This document shows, in pieces, positions 37,458 to 45,766 of a DNA stretch of 64,000 bases. The notes below the pieces were generated by a model, which had not been told where the DNA came from, ran no database searches, and saw only the letters and a list, made by a program, of their open reading frames with translations. The translations under genes and the position numbers were made by a program. Where the stretch lies: the NCBI GenBank assembly GCA_913062605.1, contig CAJXWQ010000005.1, positions 1-64,000 of the forward strand, written 5' to 3'. The number at the start of each line of letters is the position of its first letter. Position 1 is the stretch's first letter. The stretch is from an uncultured Cellvibrionales bacterium (GTDB lineage Bacteria; Pseudomonadota; Gammaproteobacteria; Pseudomonadales; Porticoccaceae).

Positions 37458-37847
37458 TTTTGTTGCACCACCGCCCTGTAACCTCTGTGTACGCACCATT
37501 TTCTGGATTAATTTAATAATTAAATACCAACCATAGATAATTACGCTGCCAAATAACCAAAATGCGAATTGATCTGTTTCGATTGAAAATTCGCCCGCGC
37601 CGGATTTTGAGACGAATAACATTTTAGGCGCAGATATTGACATTGGAATTAATGCATAGCTTCTACTAGTTATTGCAGAGCCCACTGAAGAACCGCCAAC
37701 AGCTAAAGACAAATAGCCATGCGTGTGCTTTTTGGCTGTACTATCCCCTTCCCAAGGGCTTACTGTATTAAAGATGCTGTTTGCTGCCGCAATAAAGGCA
37801 CTCAGCATAAATACAAATTTAAAAAAGCCAATTATTCCTTGCTTCAT
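37452..37847 (-). CDS. Integron cassette B protein, unknown, two membrane segments
   Basis: 131 residues of no recognisable family. A hydrophobic N-terminus (about 6-24) could be a signal or first span, and a second span lies at about 95-115 (FWLFGSVIIYGWYLIIKLI). The region between is Ser/Gly-rich and would lie outside the cytosol if both are spans. The ATG is seven bases after the GTTAGGT core of the preceding attC and the TAA stop lies inside its own attC, giving the minimal cassette layout. There is little room for a promoter, so transcription probably comes from upstream. Confidence 0.75.
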   Translation of the reverse strand: MKQGIIGFFKFVFMLSAFIAAANSIFNTVSPWEGDSTAKKHTHGYLSLAVGGSSVGSAITSRSYALIPMSISAPKMLFVSKSGAGEFSIETDQFAFWLFGSVIIYGWYLIIKLIQKMVRTQRLQGGGATKT

Positions 37848-37853
37848 TGAGAA

Positions 37854-37928
37854 ACCTAACGCCTCAAACAGCGGCGCGCGTTAGCGCGTCCAGCCACGCA
37901 GTGGCGTTGCTGCTTTGACTTGTTATGT
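37854..37928 (-). repeat. attC: attC recombination site (cassette A)
   Basis: 75 bp. On the minus strand it begins ACATAAC (R'', 37928-37922) and ends GTTAGGT (R', 37860-37854). Inner arms GTCAAAGCAGC and GCTGTTTGAG pair with one extra-helical G on the left arm. The centre is GC-rich with two short hairpins. The gene stop codon is three bases before it. Same length as the other attC but different in centre sequence, as expected of cassettes from different sources. Confidence 0.87.
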
Positions 37929-37931
37929 GAA

Positions 37932-38186
37932 TTAGCTAGTAAATTTGGACTTTGCATATTTATACATTACCACTGAGGATAAACCCCATATCAATGTTTT
38001 AAGGCTAACAATAATAGAGAACCAAATAGGACTCGAGTTAAACGAAACCGAGTTGGTAACTCGAAGGTTCTGTATTTCTAATTCTGTAGCAGCGCCAAAG
38101 AGCTGGTTCCCTAACCAAACAAAGAGAAATGCAGATATTAAGAACCACAAGGGACTATTTGAAATGCCCAATTCTTCGAATTTCAT
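37932..38186 (-). CDS. Integron cassette A protein, unknown, two membrane segments
   Basis: 84 residues from the ATG at 38186 (90 if started at an ATG inside the core recombination site at 38204). No family recognised. Two hydrophobic segments, about 13-31 (LWFLISAFLFVWLGNQLFG) and 54-75, suggest a small inner-membrane protein. Base composition is AT-richer than the flanking srkA and rpiA genes, consistent with outside origin. Confidence 0.7.
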   Translation of the reverse strand: MKFEELGISNSPLWFLISAFLFVWLGNQLFGAATELEIQNLRVTNSVSFNSSPIWFSIIVSLKTLIWGLSSVVMYKYAKSKFTS

Positions 38187-38200
38187 GTTCCGCTCACCAC

Positions 38201-38207
38201 ACATAAC
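38201..38207 (-). other. Integron core site GTTATGT at array start
   Basis: GTTATGT on the minus strand, followed by TGG and the cassette A gene. The sequence before it does not fold as an attC, so this is either a decayed attI/attC end or a secondary insertion site. It complements R'' of cassette A exactly. Confidence 0.7.
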
Positions 38208-38497
38208 AGTGAATTAAAGACTCGGGCACTATATCACTTTGGCCCCTTGTTCCTGGGCTGCGAGCAATAATACCTTCAATTTTCATTGATAAAACAATAC
38301 GTTGGAAGTGAAAAGGTTTTTTATTAGCGGACATAGTGAGACTTCCCTGAATTTATTCTGTTATTCCCTTTACCATAATTGACGGCCCCTTGAGCATAAC
38401 TCTGTATCGTTAAAAATCAAGACGTTACGTTATTTTGAAAAGTGTTATGAAGACTCTCGCCGCTGTTCACGAAGGCTGTTCGTTAGTTTATGACGCG

Positions 38498-39535
38498 CTA
38501 CATCACTTCTAATGGCGGTTCATTTAATGCAGCAAACTGCTCTCTGATTTCCAGAATATGTTCGCCCCAATAGCGCTCGGTATTAAACCAGGGAAAGGCT
38601 CTGGGAAAGGCGGGGTCTTGCCAGCGTTTGGCAAGCCACGCGGCGTAGTGAATCATCCGCAGGGTGCGGAGTGCTTCTATCAGCCGTAACTCACGGGGAT
38701 GAAAGTCGAAAAACTGGTTATAGCCATCCACAATTTCTGACAACTGCGCAGTTTGTCGGTCGCGTTCGCCCGACATCAGCATCCAGATATCCTGTACGGC
38801 TGGCGCCATACGCGCATCATCCAAATCCACAAAGTTGGCATTGTCATCTCGCCACAGAATATTCCCTGAATGGCAATCTCCATGTACTCGAATATGATCA
38901 ACGGTACCGACATTGGCAATGGTCTCATCCACTGCCTGCATCACATCCCGGACCAGGGAGTCATAGGACAGCTTTAACCCCTGCGGAATAAATTGCTCAC
39001 TGATCAGTGCCGCAGGTTCGTGGCCAAAGCTTTGGCTGTCCAGTACCGGGCGATATTTGAAGGGCCGCACAGCACCGACCGCATGCATTCGACCCAGCAG
39101 TTTGCCCAGAAGGTAGAGATTGTCGAGATTATCCAGCTCTGGCCCATGGCCGCCCTTACGAGGAAACAGTGCAAACTGAAAGCCCTGGTATTCAAATAGG
39201 CTTTGGCCCGCCTTATTCACCATGGGTGCCACCACAGGCAATTCCTGCTCTACCAGTTCAAAGCAAAACTGGTGTTCCTCAAGAATTTGCTCGGTACTCC
39301 AGCGGTTGGGACGATAAAACTTGCCAATAATTGGCGTCTCATCTTCGATACCTATTTGGTAGACCCGGTTTTCATAGCTATTGAGTGGAAACAAACGGCC
39401 ATCACAAATATGCCCCTGACCTTCCATTGCATCCAGAATAAAATCTGGTGTCAGGCGATCGAATGGATGAGTCGATGGGTCTACAGCCTTAGCCGCACTA
39501 CCCTCATCAGCGTCGTCTACATTTCCATTGATCAC
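38498..39535 (-). CDS. srkA: Stress response kinase A (YihE family)
   Basis: A cytosolic Ser/Thr kinase-like protein; the E. coli homologue counteracts MazE-MazF-linked cell death under stress. The 345-residue product matches throughout: PLNSYENRVYQIG, KFYRPNRWSTEQILEEHQF, catalytic HGDCHSGNILWRDD and metal VDLDDARMAPAVQDIWML. The start is a GTG at 39535; the first 25 residues are acidic and not conserved. It is followed 290 bases on by the integron-type array. MFS gene upstream in the same direction. Confidence 0.95.
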   Translation of the reverse strand: MINGNVDDADEGSAAKAVDPSTHPFDRLTPDFILDAMEGQGHICDGRLFPLNSYENRVYQIGIEDETPIIGKFYRPNRWSTEQILEEHQFCFELVEQELPVVAPMVNKAGQSLFEYQGFQFALFPRKGGHGPELDNLDNLYLLGKLLGRMHAVGAVRPFKYRPVLDSQSFGHEPAALISEQFIPQGLKLSYDSLVRDVMQAVDETIANVGTVDHIRVHGDCHSGNILWRDDNANFVDLDDARMAPAVQDIWMLMSGERDRQTAQLSEIVDGYNQFFDFHPRELRLIEALRTLRMIHYAAWLAKRWQDPAFPRAFPWFNTERYWGEHILEIREQFAALNEPPLEVM

Positions 39536-39561
39536 TAATACTACTCACTTTTTATCGATCA

Positions 39562-40743
39562 TTAATTGCTGGTGGCGAGTAACTTCTGGTTACGTTTCGC
39601 TATCTGGATAACAAACACCAATGCCAAAATCCAAACGATGCAGGCAAGCATATAGGGCAACACATAACTGCCGCCCACCACCAGTGAACCCACAACAGCA
39701 ATACCAGCCACATTACCGATGACCTGCATGGTGGCGATTAATGGCGTGTACTTACCGCTGCTATCAAGCTTGGCGGTTAACCCCATACCGTAGGCCGCCG
39801 CAAAGTTCCAGGCACCCCCCACGAGGCAAAACGCAAAAATCAGGCTCAGTTGTTCTGGCCAAAGCTGGAACACCCCCAGAACTAAAACAGTAGTGGCTAA
39901 ACCCAAGGCAATGGCCATCGGTTTGGCATAACCAGAGCGAACGCCCATAAATGCTGCAATCAATGAACCCAGCCCACTGGCCAATACCAGAATAATCATC
40001 ACCCCGCCGCCTTCTGTTGAGGCGAAATCAAGGCGTGAAGCTATGGGTTCTATGGCGTTACGCACAGTGCTACCACCCACAAAAACAAGCAGCAGTACAA
40101 ACAGTGTGAAGTAAACAGCCCCGGGCTTTTGGGTGCTCATGGCACTTTTCAGGCTGGCGCTTTTGCCATTTCTCGGCATCATCATGCCTAGTAAAATGGC
40201 CACAAACGAAAAACCAGCAACAGCCATTAAAGCCTCGTTAAAAGTCGTCCCTCGGGCAACCAGTTGAGGTAACAGGTAGCCCACAATGGCAACCGCAGCA
40301 GTTTGACAGGTAAGTGCCAGAGCATAGCTTCTTGTGGGGTTGGTGGTATCACCCAAGCAGGCCATAGCCACAGCATAACCTAGACCAGCAAATAACCCGG
40401 CCACCCCCTGGCAGACCAATAGAAAGGTAAAACCTGATACAAAGACTGGCAGCAAAAAGGCAAGCAGGCTCATAAACCCGCTGATAAAGACTAAACGCTG
40501 CCAATGGGCAATGCGAATAAACAAGACGGAGAGTGCTGCGGCAAGCGCCACCCCTCCCAGAAAAAGACCACCGAGCAGCCAAACCTGTGATTCCACCAAG
40601 CTCAGGTCGTTTACTGCGAGCCCCAGCATCAATGGCATATTGATGAAATACATTATGGTGCAAACGCTAATCAATATAGCGGTAAAACGCACACCAATGC
40701 TGTTCACATCTGCACGTTTCTTTTCAAACAAAATTGAAGACAT
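39562..40743 (-). CDS. Major facilitator superfamily transporter
   Basis: A 393-residue inner-membrane carrier with about 12 hydrophobic helices in two halves. The substrate cannot be read from the sequence. The N-terminal 15 residues are charged and cytosolic, followed by the first span near 19-39. It lies 26 bases upstream of srkA in the same direction, with which it may be co-transcribed. Confidence 0.85.
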   Translation of the reverse strand: MSSILFEKKRADVNSIGVRFTAILISVCTIMYFINMPLMLGLAVNDLSLVESQVWLLGGLFLGGVALAAALSVLFIRIAHWQRLVFISGFMSLLAFLLPVFVSGFTFLLVCQGVAGLFAGLGYAVAMACLGDTTNPTRSYALALTCQTAAVAIVGYLLPQLVARGTTFNEALMAVAGFSFVAILLGMMMPRNGKSASLKSAMSTQKPGAVYFTLFVLLLVFVGGSTVRNAIEPIASRLDFASTEGGGVMIILVLASGLGSLIAAFMGVRSGYAKPMAIALGLATTVLVLGVFQLWPEQLSLIFAFCLVGGAWNFAAAYGMGLTAKLDSSGKYTPLIATMQVIGNVAGIAVVGSLVVGGSYVLPYMLACIVWILALVFVIQIAKRNQKLLATSN

Positions 40744-40946
40744 CCCCTGACCCTATAAACCTTGTTGTAGCGAATATGTTGTAAAAGTTACGTTGTAGAA
40801 GGTAAGTAGCGATAGCTAAGCAACCATCTATAGCAAGTAACAATAGTACGTAACAATAGAAAGGTGCGTACTTTGATGGCTACCTATCAAAAAGTCCAGA
40901 TTGATCGCCAAGGGAGCTACAAACTCAGAGCCTACAAAAGAAAGTA

Positions 40947-41393
40947 ATGTCACCTTTCTGTCATAAAACTTCCATTGTTCTGACACATCCATTGGCTATC
41001 TTGGCGCACATGAAAATAAATATGATGAAAAGAGATGAGAATGAAATGAGAGCGACTATGAAAGAAGCTATGAAAGTGACGATGACAGCAACAATGAAAA
41101 ACACCTACGAAGAGGCCAAAAAGTCCGATGCTAACAACACCTCGCCGATCAAAGCCCTAATGAACCAGCAGGCCAATAACTTTTTTGTTGGGCGAGATGA
41201 GACCGGAGAACTGGTTTACCACTGGATTGATACTCGTGTGGACATGTTATCCAGCAGCAAATTATGGAATATTTTAGGTGGCCAGGGGAGGCCAAACTCT
41301 GATCTGGACCAAGCATTTATCGATGCTATTACTGAAGAGCTGATCAACCGAAGTGATTTTTTTGATAGCCGACCAATGCCTGTCTCACACTAA
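40947..41393 (+). CDS. Hypothetical protein with Met-x-x-Thr tandem repeat
   Basis: No family recognised. The C-terminal 90 residues look like a compact domain (SPIKALMNQQANNFFVGRDE, VYHWIDTRVDML, LWNILGGQGRP). Before it is a repeat of five four-residue units (MRAT, MKEA, MKVT, MTAT, MKNT) coded by 12-bp units at 41046-41105. Every unit starts with an in-frame ATG, so the true start is unclear: 40947, 41010 and several later ATGs are possible. A short helical N-terminus is the safest reading. Confidence 0.6.
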   Translation: MSPFCHKTSIVLTHPLAILAHMKINMMKRDENEMRATMKEAMKVTMTATMKNTYEEAKKSDANNTSPIKALMNQQANNFFVGRDETGELVYHWIDTRVDMLSSSKLWNILGGQGRPNSDLDQAFIDAITEELINRSDFFDSRPMPVSH

Positions 41394-41402
41394 AACAACC
41401 TA

Positions 41403-41624
41403 TTAACCTGTACCCTCTTCCACAAACTCAAACCGCTTAAAGGTATTGCCATCGCGTTCGATGATTTCATCGAACATCGCCAACGGGCGAACCCAGGTAC
41501 TGTGATCACCATAGAGCGTGCGATACACCACATGTTCTTCCTTGGTTTCACTGTGCCGGGCAATGTCGATCACTTCGTAGAGGTTGCCCTTGAAGTGTTT
41601 GTAAATTCCTTTTTTGATGGTCAT
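41403..41624 (-). CDS. DUF1653 family protein
   Basis: 73 residues matching DUF1653: KKGIYKHFKGNLYEVIDIAR, then HSETKEEHVVYRTLYGDHSTWVRP split over two conserved strands, and FDEIIERDG near the end. A small beta-rich protein with no established function, common in bacteria. It lies 100 bases downstream of the FAH gene in the same direction. Confidence 0.9.
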   Translation of the reverse strand: MTIKKGIYKHFKGNLYEVIDIARHSETKEEHVVYRTLYGDHSTWVRPLAMFDEIIERDGNTFKRFEFVEEGTG

Positions 41625-41727
41625 AGCATAAGGCTCATTGGAAAGAAGGTACTCATTTAAGAGGGGTGGTTTGGGAAGAACCGTTTGGAAGGCACAGCTT
41701 AAGCAAAAAGATACACCGACAAGAACG

Positions 41728-42405
41728 TTATCTCGCCATCACATTCGTGGTGACCGACACCACATCCACCAGCTCCACAATCAAGTTGTCGCCAGGAGAT
41801 AAAGGCCCTACACCAGCGGGCGTGCCAGTCAGCACAATATCGCCGGGCATTAGGGTGAAATATCGAGAGATATAAGCAATCAGTGGCAAGACTGGCGTGA
41901 TCATATGGCTGGTGTTTGAGACCTGCTTGACCTCTCCATTGATGGTTAATCGCAATGCTAGATTTTGTAAGTCATCCACCTGAGCACGATCTACAAATGC
42001 TGATGCTGGACATGCGCCATCAAAACCTTTGGCTTTATCCCAAGGGTGACCCTTTTGTTTAAATTGATTCTGTAAATCTCTGAGGGTTAAATCCAACGCC
42101 ACACCGACGCCAATAATAGCCTCCGCCGCCTCTTTCTCAGTGCAATCACCCAGCGGCTCGCCAATCAAGACGGACATCTCAACCTCGTGATGACACGCAC
42201 CAAATTCCACGGGAATGGCGACTGGCTCTTCCAGAGGTACCAAAGCACTGGACGGCTTGAGGAAAATCACCGGCTCCTCAGCCACCTGACTATCCATCTC
42301 TTTGACGTGATCTCGATAATTCAGCCCTACACAGACCACCTTGCCAGCAGGAATCTGCTGCGAACCACCACCGGCAAAATGAATGCTGTGATCAAAATAG
42401 CGCAT
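41728..42405 (-). CDS. Fumarylacetoacetate hydrolase family protein
   Basis: A 225-residue FAH-fold enzyme. Family features are CVGLNYRDHVKEM, IFLKPSSALV, the metal-binding ECHHEVEMS-type region (here GACHHEVEMSVLIG), the KGFDGACP motif and the closing MPGDIVLTGTPAGVGPL. Relatives act as acylpyruvases, hydrolases or oxaloacetate decarboxylases, so the substrate is not fixed. Its start overlaps the end of the DUF4870-like gene by 14 bases, downstream of a 2-hydroxyacid dehydrogenase flavoprotein. A role in keto- or hydroxy-acid clean-up is plausible. Confidence 0.92.
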   Translation of the reverse strand: MRYFDHSIHFAGGGSQQIPAGKVVCVGLNYRDHVKEMDSQVAEEPVIFLKPSSALVPLEEPVAIPVEFGACHHEVEMSVLIGEPLGDCTEKEAAEAIIGVGVALDLTLRDLQNQFKQKGHPWDKAKGFDGACPASAFVDRAQVDDLQNLALRLTINGEVKQVSNTSHMITPVLPLIAYISRYFTLMPGDIVLTGTPAGVGPLSPGDNLIVELVDVVSVTTNVMAR

Positions 42406-42841
42406 TACTGAGTTCCTTGCCGTCGTTAAAGGCTAACCAGCCTTTAACGATCCGGTAGATATACCAGAGGCCAACTGCACCCAAAATCAGGAAGCCGATC
42501 AAGACAATGGCCAGTAGCCAGCCAAGAATCACACCGAGCAGGGCAAGCCAGAAGGTTTTAATCTGCCAGGCAAAATGGGATTCAAGGTAAGTACCTTTCA
42601 CTTCATCTCGCTTGAGATAATTAAGAATCAACCCAGCAATGGATGTTACACCCGCTACCAAGCTGATGGCTTGCAGGATATACACCAGTTGGGTCAGGTT
42701 TTTCAGCTTGTCGTCTGGCTCAGGCTTAGAGCTAGAATTGTCGATCAGTTCTGTTTCCGGCTCTTTATCACTAGGCTCAGTATTATCTGTTTCTATGATC
42801 TGAACCGGATGCTCCTCCGGCTTTGGTGTTTCTTCGTTCAT
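42392..42841 (-). CDS. DUF4870-like membrane protein
   Basis: 149 residues: an acidic, disordered N-terminal third (about 1-48) and a membrane domain of three hydrophobic segments (about 52-77, 94-115, 116-135), ending in IYRIVKGWLAFNDGKEL, typical of DUF4870/Tic20-like small membrane proteins. The ATG at 42841 is favoured by AAGGA seven bases upstream; the open frame extends to a GTG further back. It overlaps the FAH gene. No function known. Confidence 0.82.
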   Translation of the reverse strand: MNEETPKPEEHPVQIIETDNTEPSDKEPETELIDNSSSKPEPDDKLKNLTQLVYILQAISLVAGVTSIAGLILNYLKRDEVKGTYLESHFAWQIKTFWLALLGVILGWLLAIVLIGFLILGAVGLWYIYRIVKGWLAFNDGKELSNALF

Positions 42842-42886
42842 TATTCTGTCCTTAACCACCTAGCTTGCCTTAACCACCTGGCTTTA

Positions 42887-44290
42887 TTAGTCAGCCGCAT
42901 CCACCAACTTGCCCGGATTCATAATACCCTTCGGGTCAAACACCTTTTTGATTTGTCGCATCAACTGCAACTCAGTCTCTGTTCGAGTGTAACTTAGGTA
43001 GTCTTTCTTCAATAGACCAACGCCGTGCTCGGCAGACACGCTGCCATTGAATGCCTGAATCAAGGCTGCCACCTGTTGACTCACGCCACCACAACGCTCG
43101 GTAAATGCCTCTACGGTTAAGTCATCCGGTTTCAATATATTCAGGTGGATGTTGCCATCACCAATATGACCAAACCAAACTATTTCAAAGTCCGGGTATT
43201 CCTCTGCTACCAGTGCATCCACTTTTTCAATAAAGGCGGGCATTTGGGACACGCTAACACTGATATCGTTTTTGTAAGGTTTCCATTGTGAAAGGGTTTC
43301 GGACAGATCTTCACGCAGCTTCCATAGGTTTTCTGCCTGAGAAAGGCTCTGGCTGATTGCACCATCTTCTACCCAACCTTCTTCCATGCAGGTTTCAAAC
43401 AGCTCCATGGCCCGCTCCAAATCAGCCTCGGAGGATTGTTCAAACTCAATCAGCGCATAAAAGGGTGACACCGTTTCAAAAGGGGCCGGCACTTCACTAT
43501 GGGCGATTACCTTTTCCATCCCGTTGTGAGAAAAGAACTCAAATGCCGTAAGGCCCATTCCTTCATTAAAGGTTTTCAGCACGCCCATAATACTGGGGAA
43601 GTCCGTAACACCCAGCACCAGCACACTCAATTCTGGTGCCTTGCGAGTCAATCGCATGGATGCCTCAGTGATAATCCCAAGAATACCTTCCGAACCAATA
43701 AACAGGTGGCGGAAATCCAGGCCGGTATTATTTTTTACCAGACCGTGATTCAACTCCATGATATTGCCGTTACCATCGACCACTTTCAGACCCATCACCC
43801 AATCGCGGGTCATGCCATAACGAATCACATTGATGCCACCAGCATTGGTGGCAATGTTACCGCCAATTTGGCTGGAACCTGCCGAGGCAAAATCTACGGG
43901 GTAAAACAGCCCTTTATCTTCGGCAAACGCCTGTAACTGCTGGGTGATCATGCCCGCTTCCACGGTCACTGTGCGGTCGACTTCACTGAAGTCGACCACC
44001 TTATTCATACGATCCATGGCAATAACAATTTCGCCATTGGTGGCAACTGCACCACCACTCAACCCCGTGCGGCCTCCAGAAGGTACGACCGCAAGGTTCT
44101 CAGCATTAGCCAGCTGCACAATGGCCTGCACTTCCTCAGTACTACCGGGTAGAACAACCACGCCGGGCGCCGGCTGCCAGATTGTGGTCCGGTCAACGCC
44201 GTATTGCTGGAAAGATACGTCATCGGTCAGCACCCGCTGATCACCCACAATGTGGCGCAACTTTTCAATAGTGGCGTCTGCAATGGCCAT
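42887..44290 (-). CDS. FAD-linked 2-hydroxyacid dehydrogenase (D-2-hydroxyglutarate dehydrogenase-like)
   Basis: A 467-residue flavoprotein of the VAO/PCMH family. The FAD part has PGVVVLPGSTEEVQAIVQLA, VPSGGRTGLSGG and IGGNIATNAGG; the C-terminal oxidase domain has GHIGDGNIHLN and SAEHGVGLLKK. The ATG at 44290 lies nine bases after GGAG; an upstream ATG overlaps that site. It is divergent from serA. SerA side-activity makes D-2-hydroxyglutarate, and a partner dehydrogenase that re-oxidises it is known in Pseudomonas; hence the specific call, though D-lactate or glycolate oxidases (GlcD-type) are close relatives. Confidence 0.85.
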   Translation of the reverse strand: MAIADATIEKLRHIVGDQRVLTDDVSFQQYGVDRTTIWQPAPGVVVLPGSTEEVQAIVQLANAENLAVVPSGGRTGLSGGAVATNGEIVIAMDRMNKVVDFSEVDRTVTVEAGMITQQLQAFAEDKGLFYPVDFASAGSSQIGGNIATNAGGINVIRYGMTRDWVMGLKVVDGNGNIMELNHGLVKNNTGLDFRHLFIGSEGILGIITEASMRLTRKAPELSVLVLGVTDFPSIMGVLKTFNEGMGLTAFEFFSHNGMEKVIAHSEVPAPFETVSPFYALIEFEQSSEADLERAMELFETCMEEGWVEDGAISQSLSQAENLWKLREDLSETLSQWKPYKNDISVSVSQMPAFIEKVDALVAEEYPDFEIVWFGHIGDGNIHLNILKPDDLTVEAFTERCGGVSQQVAALIQAFNGSVSAEHGVGLLKKDYLSYTRTETELQLMRQIKKVFDPKGIMNPGKLVDAAD

Positions 44291-44410
44291 TTTAAACATC
44301 TCCAAAAGGGGCAGTTATCAGGGGGCGTGCATGGTATCATAGCCGCCCTTTTTTTTAGATAATCAAAGTACCCCTAGTATAGTAGGCAAGGGCATCTCCA
44401 AGAGAATAGT

Positions 44411-45652
44411 ATGGTCAATTCTTCACTCAGCTTTTCATTAGACAAAGCTAAAATCAAATTCCTGTTACTGGAAGGAGTGCACCCTTCCGCAGTAGCCACT
44501 CTGGAAGCTGCCGGGTATACCAATGTGGAATATCTGAAGTCTGCCCTGCCAGAAAATGAGCTCGTGGAAAAAATTAAGGATTTTCACTTTGTTGGTATTC
44601 GCTCTCGCTCCCAACTCAACCGCAAAGTTTTTGAAGCCGGGAAAAAACTGATCGGTGTTGGGTGCTTCTGTATTGGCACCAATCAGGTTGATCTTCAGGC
44701 CGCCACTGAACATGGTGTAGTGGTCTTCAATGCCCCCTACTCCAACACTCGTAGTGTGGCTGAGTTGGTGATCGCTGAAACTATTATGCTGATGCGCGGT
44801 ATTCCCGAGAAAAGCACGGCCGCCCACCGAGGCACCTGGCTCAAGTCAGCCAGTGATTCCTACGAAGTGCGCGGCAAAACCCTGGGTATTGTTGGCTACG
44901 GAAATATTGGCAGCCAAATCAGCGTGATGGCTGAATCTATGGGTATGAAAGTAAAATTTTACGATGTGATCACTAAGCTTCCGCTGGGGAATGCTGAGCA
45001 GGTCTCCGATCTCAAGGCACTGCTAAGCCTTTCTGATGTGGTGTCGTTACATGTACCCGACACCTCTGCCACTCGCTATATGATGGGGCCGGAAGAATTG
45101 GGCGCAATAAAGAAAGGCGGCATCCTGATCAATGCTGCCCGTGGTCAGGTCGTCGATATTGAGGCGCTCTGTTCGCTACTTGAAAGCAAGCACCTAGCTG
45201 GCGCTGCCATCGATGTATTCCCCACCGAACCCAAATCTAATCAGGAAGAATTTGTCTCACCATTACGGCAATTCGACAACGTTATCCTGACTCCCCATAT
45301 CGGTGGTTCTACTCAAGAAGCTCAAGAAAATATTGGCCTGGAAGTGGCCGAGAAAATGGTGAGCTACAGCGATAAAGGTACTACCGTCAGCGCGGTTAAT
45401 TTCCCACAAGTGTCATTACCGCCCTTGGTAGGCACTCACCGTCTGCTGCACGTTCACCACAATGTGCCTGGTATCATGACGGCCATTAACCAAGTGTTCT
45501 CCGAAAACAATATCAATATTTGTGGTCAGCACCTGCAAACCAACGAAAAAGTGGGTTATGTGGTTCTTGATGTAGATGCGGAATACAGCAACGTAGCGCT
45601 TAAAGCTCTCAAGGGTATTGAAGGAACAATGCGTTGCAGAGTTTTATTTTAA
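44411..45652 (+). CDS. serA: D-3-phosphoglycerate dehydrogenase
   Basis: First committed step to serine. The 413-residue protein has substrate- and NAD-binding domains (GIVGYGNIGSQISV near 157-170) and the dehydrogenase motif with INAARGQVVD. The catalytic His is in LTPHIGGSTQEAQENIG, and a C-terminal ACT domain (from about 340) gives serine inhibition. It matches the E. coli type in length. Divergent from the 2-hydroxyacid dehydrogenase gene; a terminator follows. Confidence 0.97.
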   Translation: MVNSSLSFSLDKAKIKFLLLEGVHPSAVATLEAAGYTNVEYLKSALPENELVEKIKDFHFVGIRSRSQLNRKVFEAGKKLIGVGCFCIGTNQVDLQAATEHGVVVFNAPYSNTRSVAELVIAETIMLMRGIPEKSTAAHRGTWLKSASDSYEVRGKTLGIVGYGNIGSQISVMAESMGMKVKFYDVITKLPLGNAEQVSDLKALLSLSDVVSLHVPDTSATRYMMGPEELGAIKKGGILINAARGQVVDIEALCSLLESKHLAGAAIDVFPTEPKSNQEEFVSPLRQFDNVILTPHIGGSTQEAQENIGLEVAEKMVSYSDKGTTVSAVNFPQVSLPPLVGTHRLLHVHHNVPGIMTAINQVFSENNINICGQHLQTNEKVGYVVLDVDAEYSNVALKALKGIEGTMRCRVLF

Positions 45653-45700
45653 ATAAATTTTTGTTTTAAAAACATCTCTGTTTAAAAAAAGATTTTATTA

Positions 45701-45734
45701 ATTAAAAAAGGGCTTCAGATGAAGCCCTTTTTTA
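45701..45734 (+). terminator. Rho-independent terminator of serA
   Basis: Stem AAAGGGCTTC / GAAGCCCTTT with an AGAT loop (45707-45730), followed by further T residues. A-run on the 5' side makes it usable in both directions, serving the convergent hydrolase gene too. Confidence 0.9.
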
Positions 45735-45766
45735 TGTCTCTGAACTTTTACTAAAGACCTTAGACA

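Larger units (their letters stand above)
37384..38206 (-). mobile_element. Two-cassette integron-type array without integrase (CALIN)
   Basis: Two compact gene cassettes in head-to-tail order, each a single small gene followed by a 75-bp attC. Cassette A spans about 38206-37860, cassette B about 37859-37389. Crossover points follow the G of each GTT core. If A is excised as a circle, its R'' ACATAAC pairs exactly with GTTATGT; for B, ACCTAAC pairs exactly with GTTAGGT. These are the matches the integron model predicts, and they would not be expected by chance. No tyrosine recombinase of the IntI type is present in the window. Confidence 0.85.
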
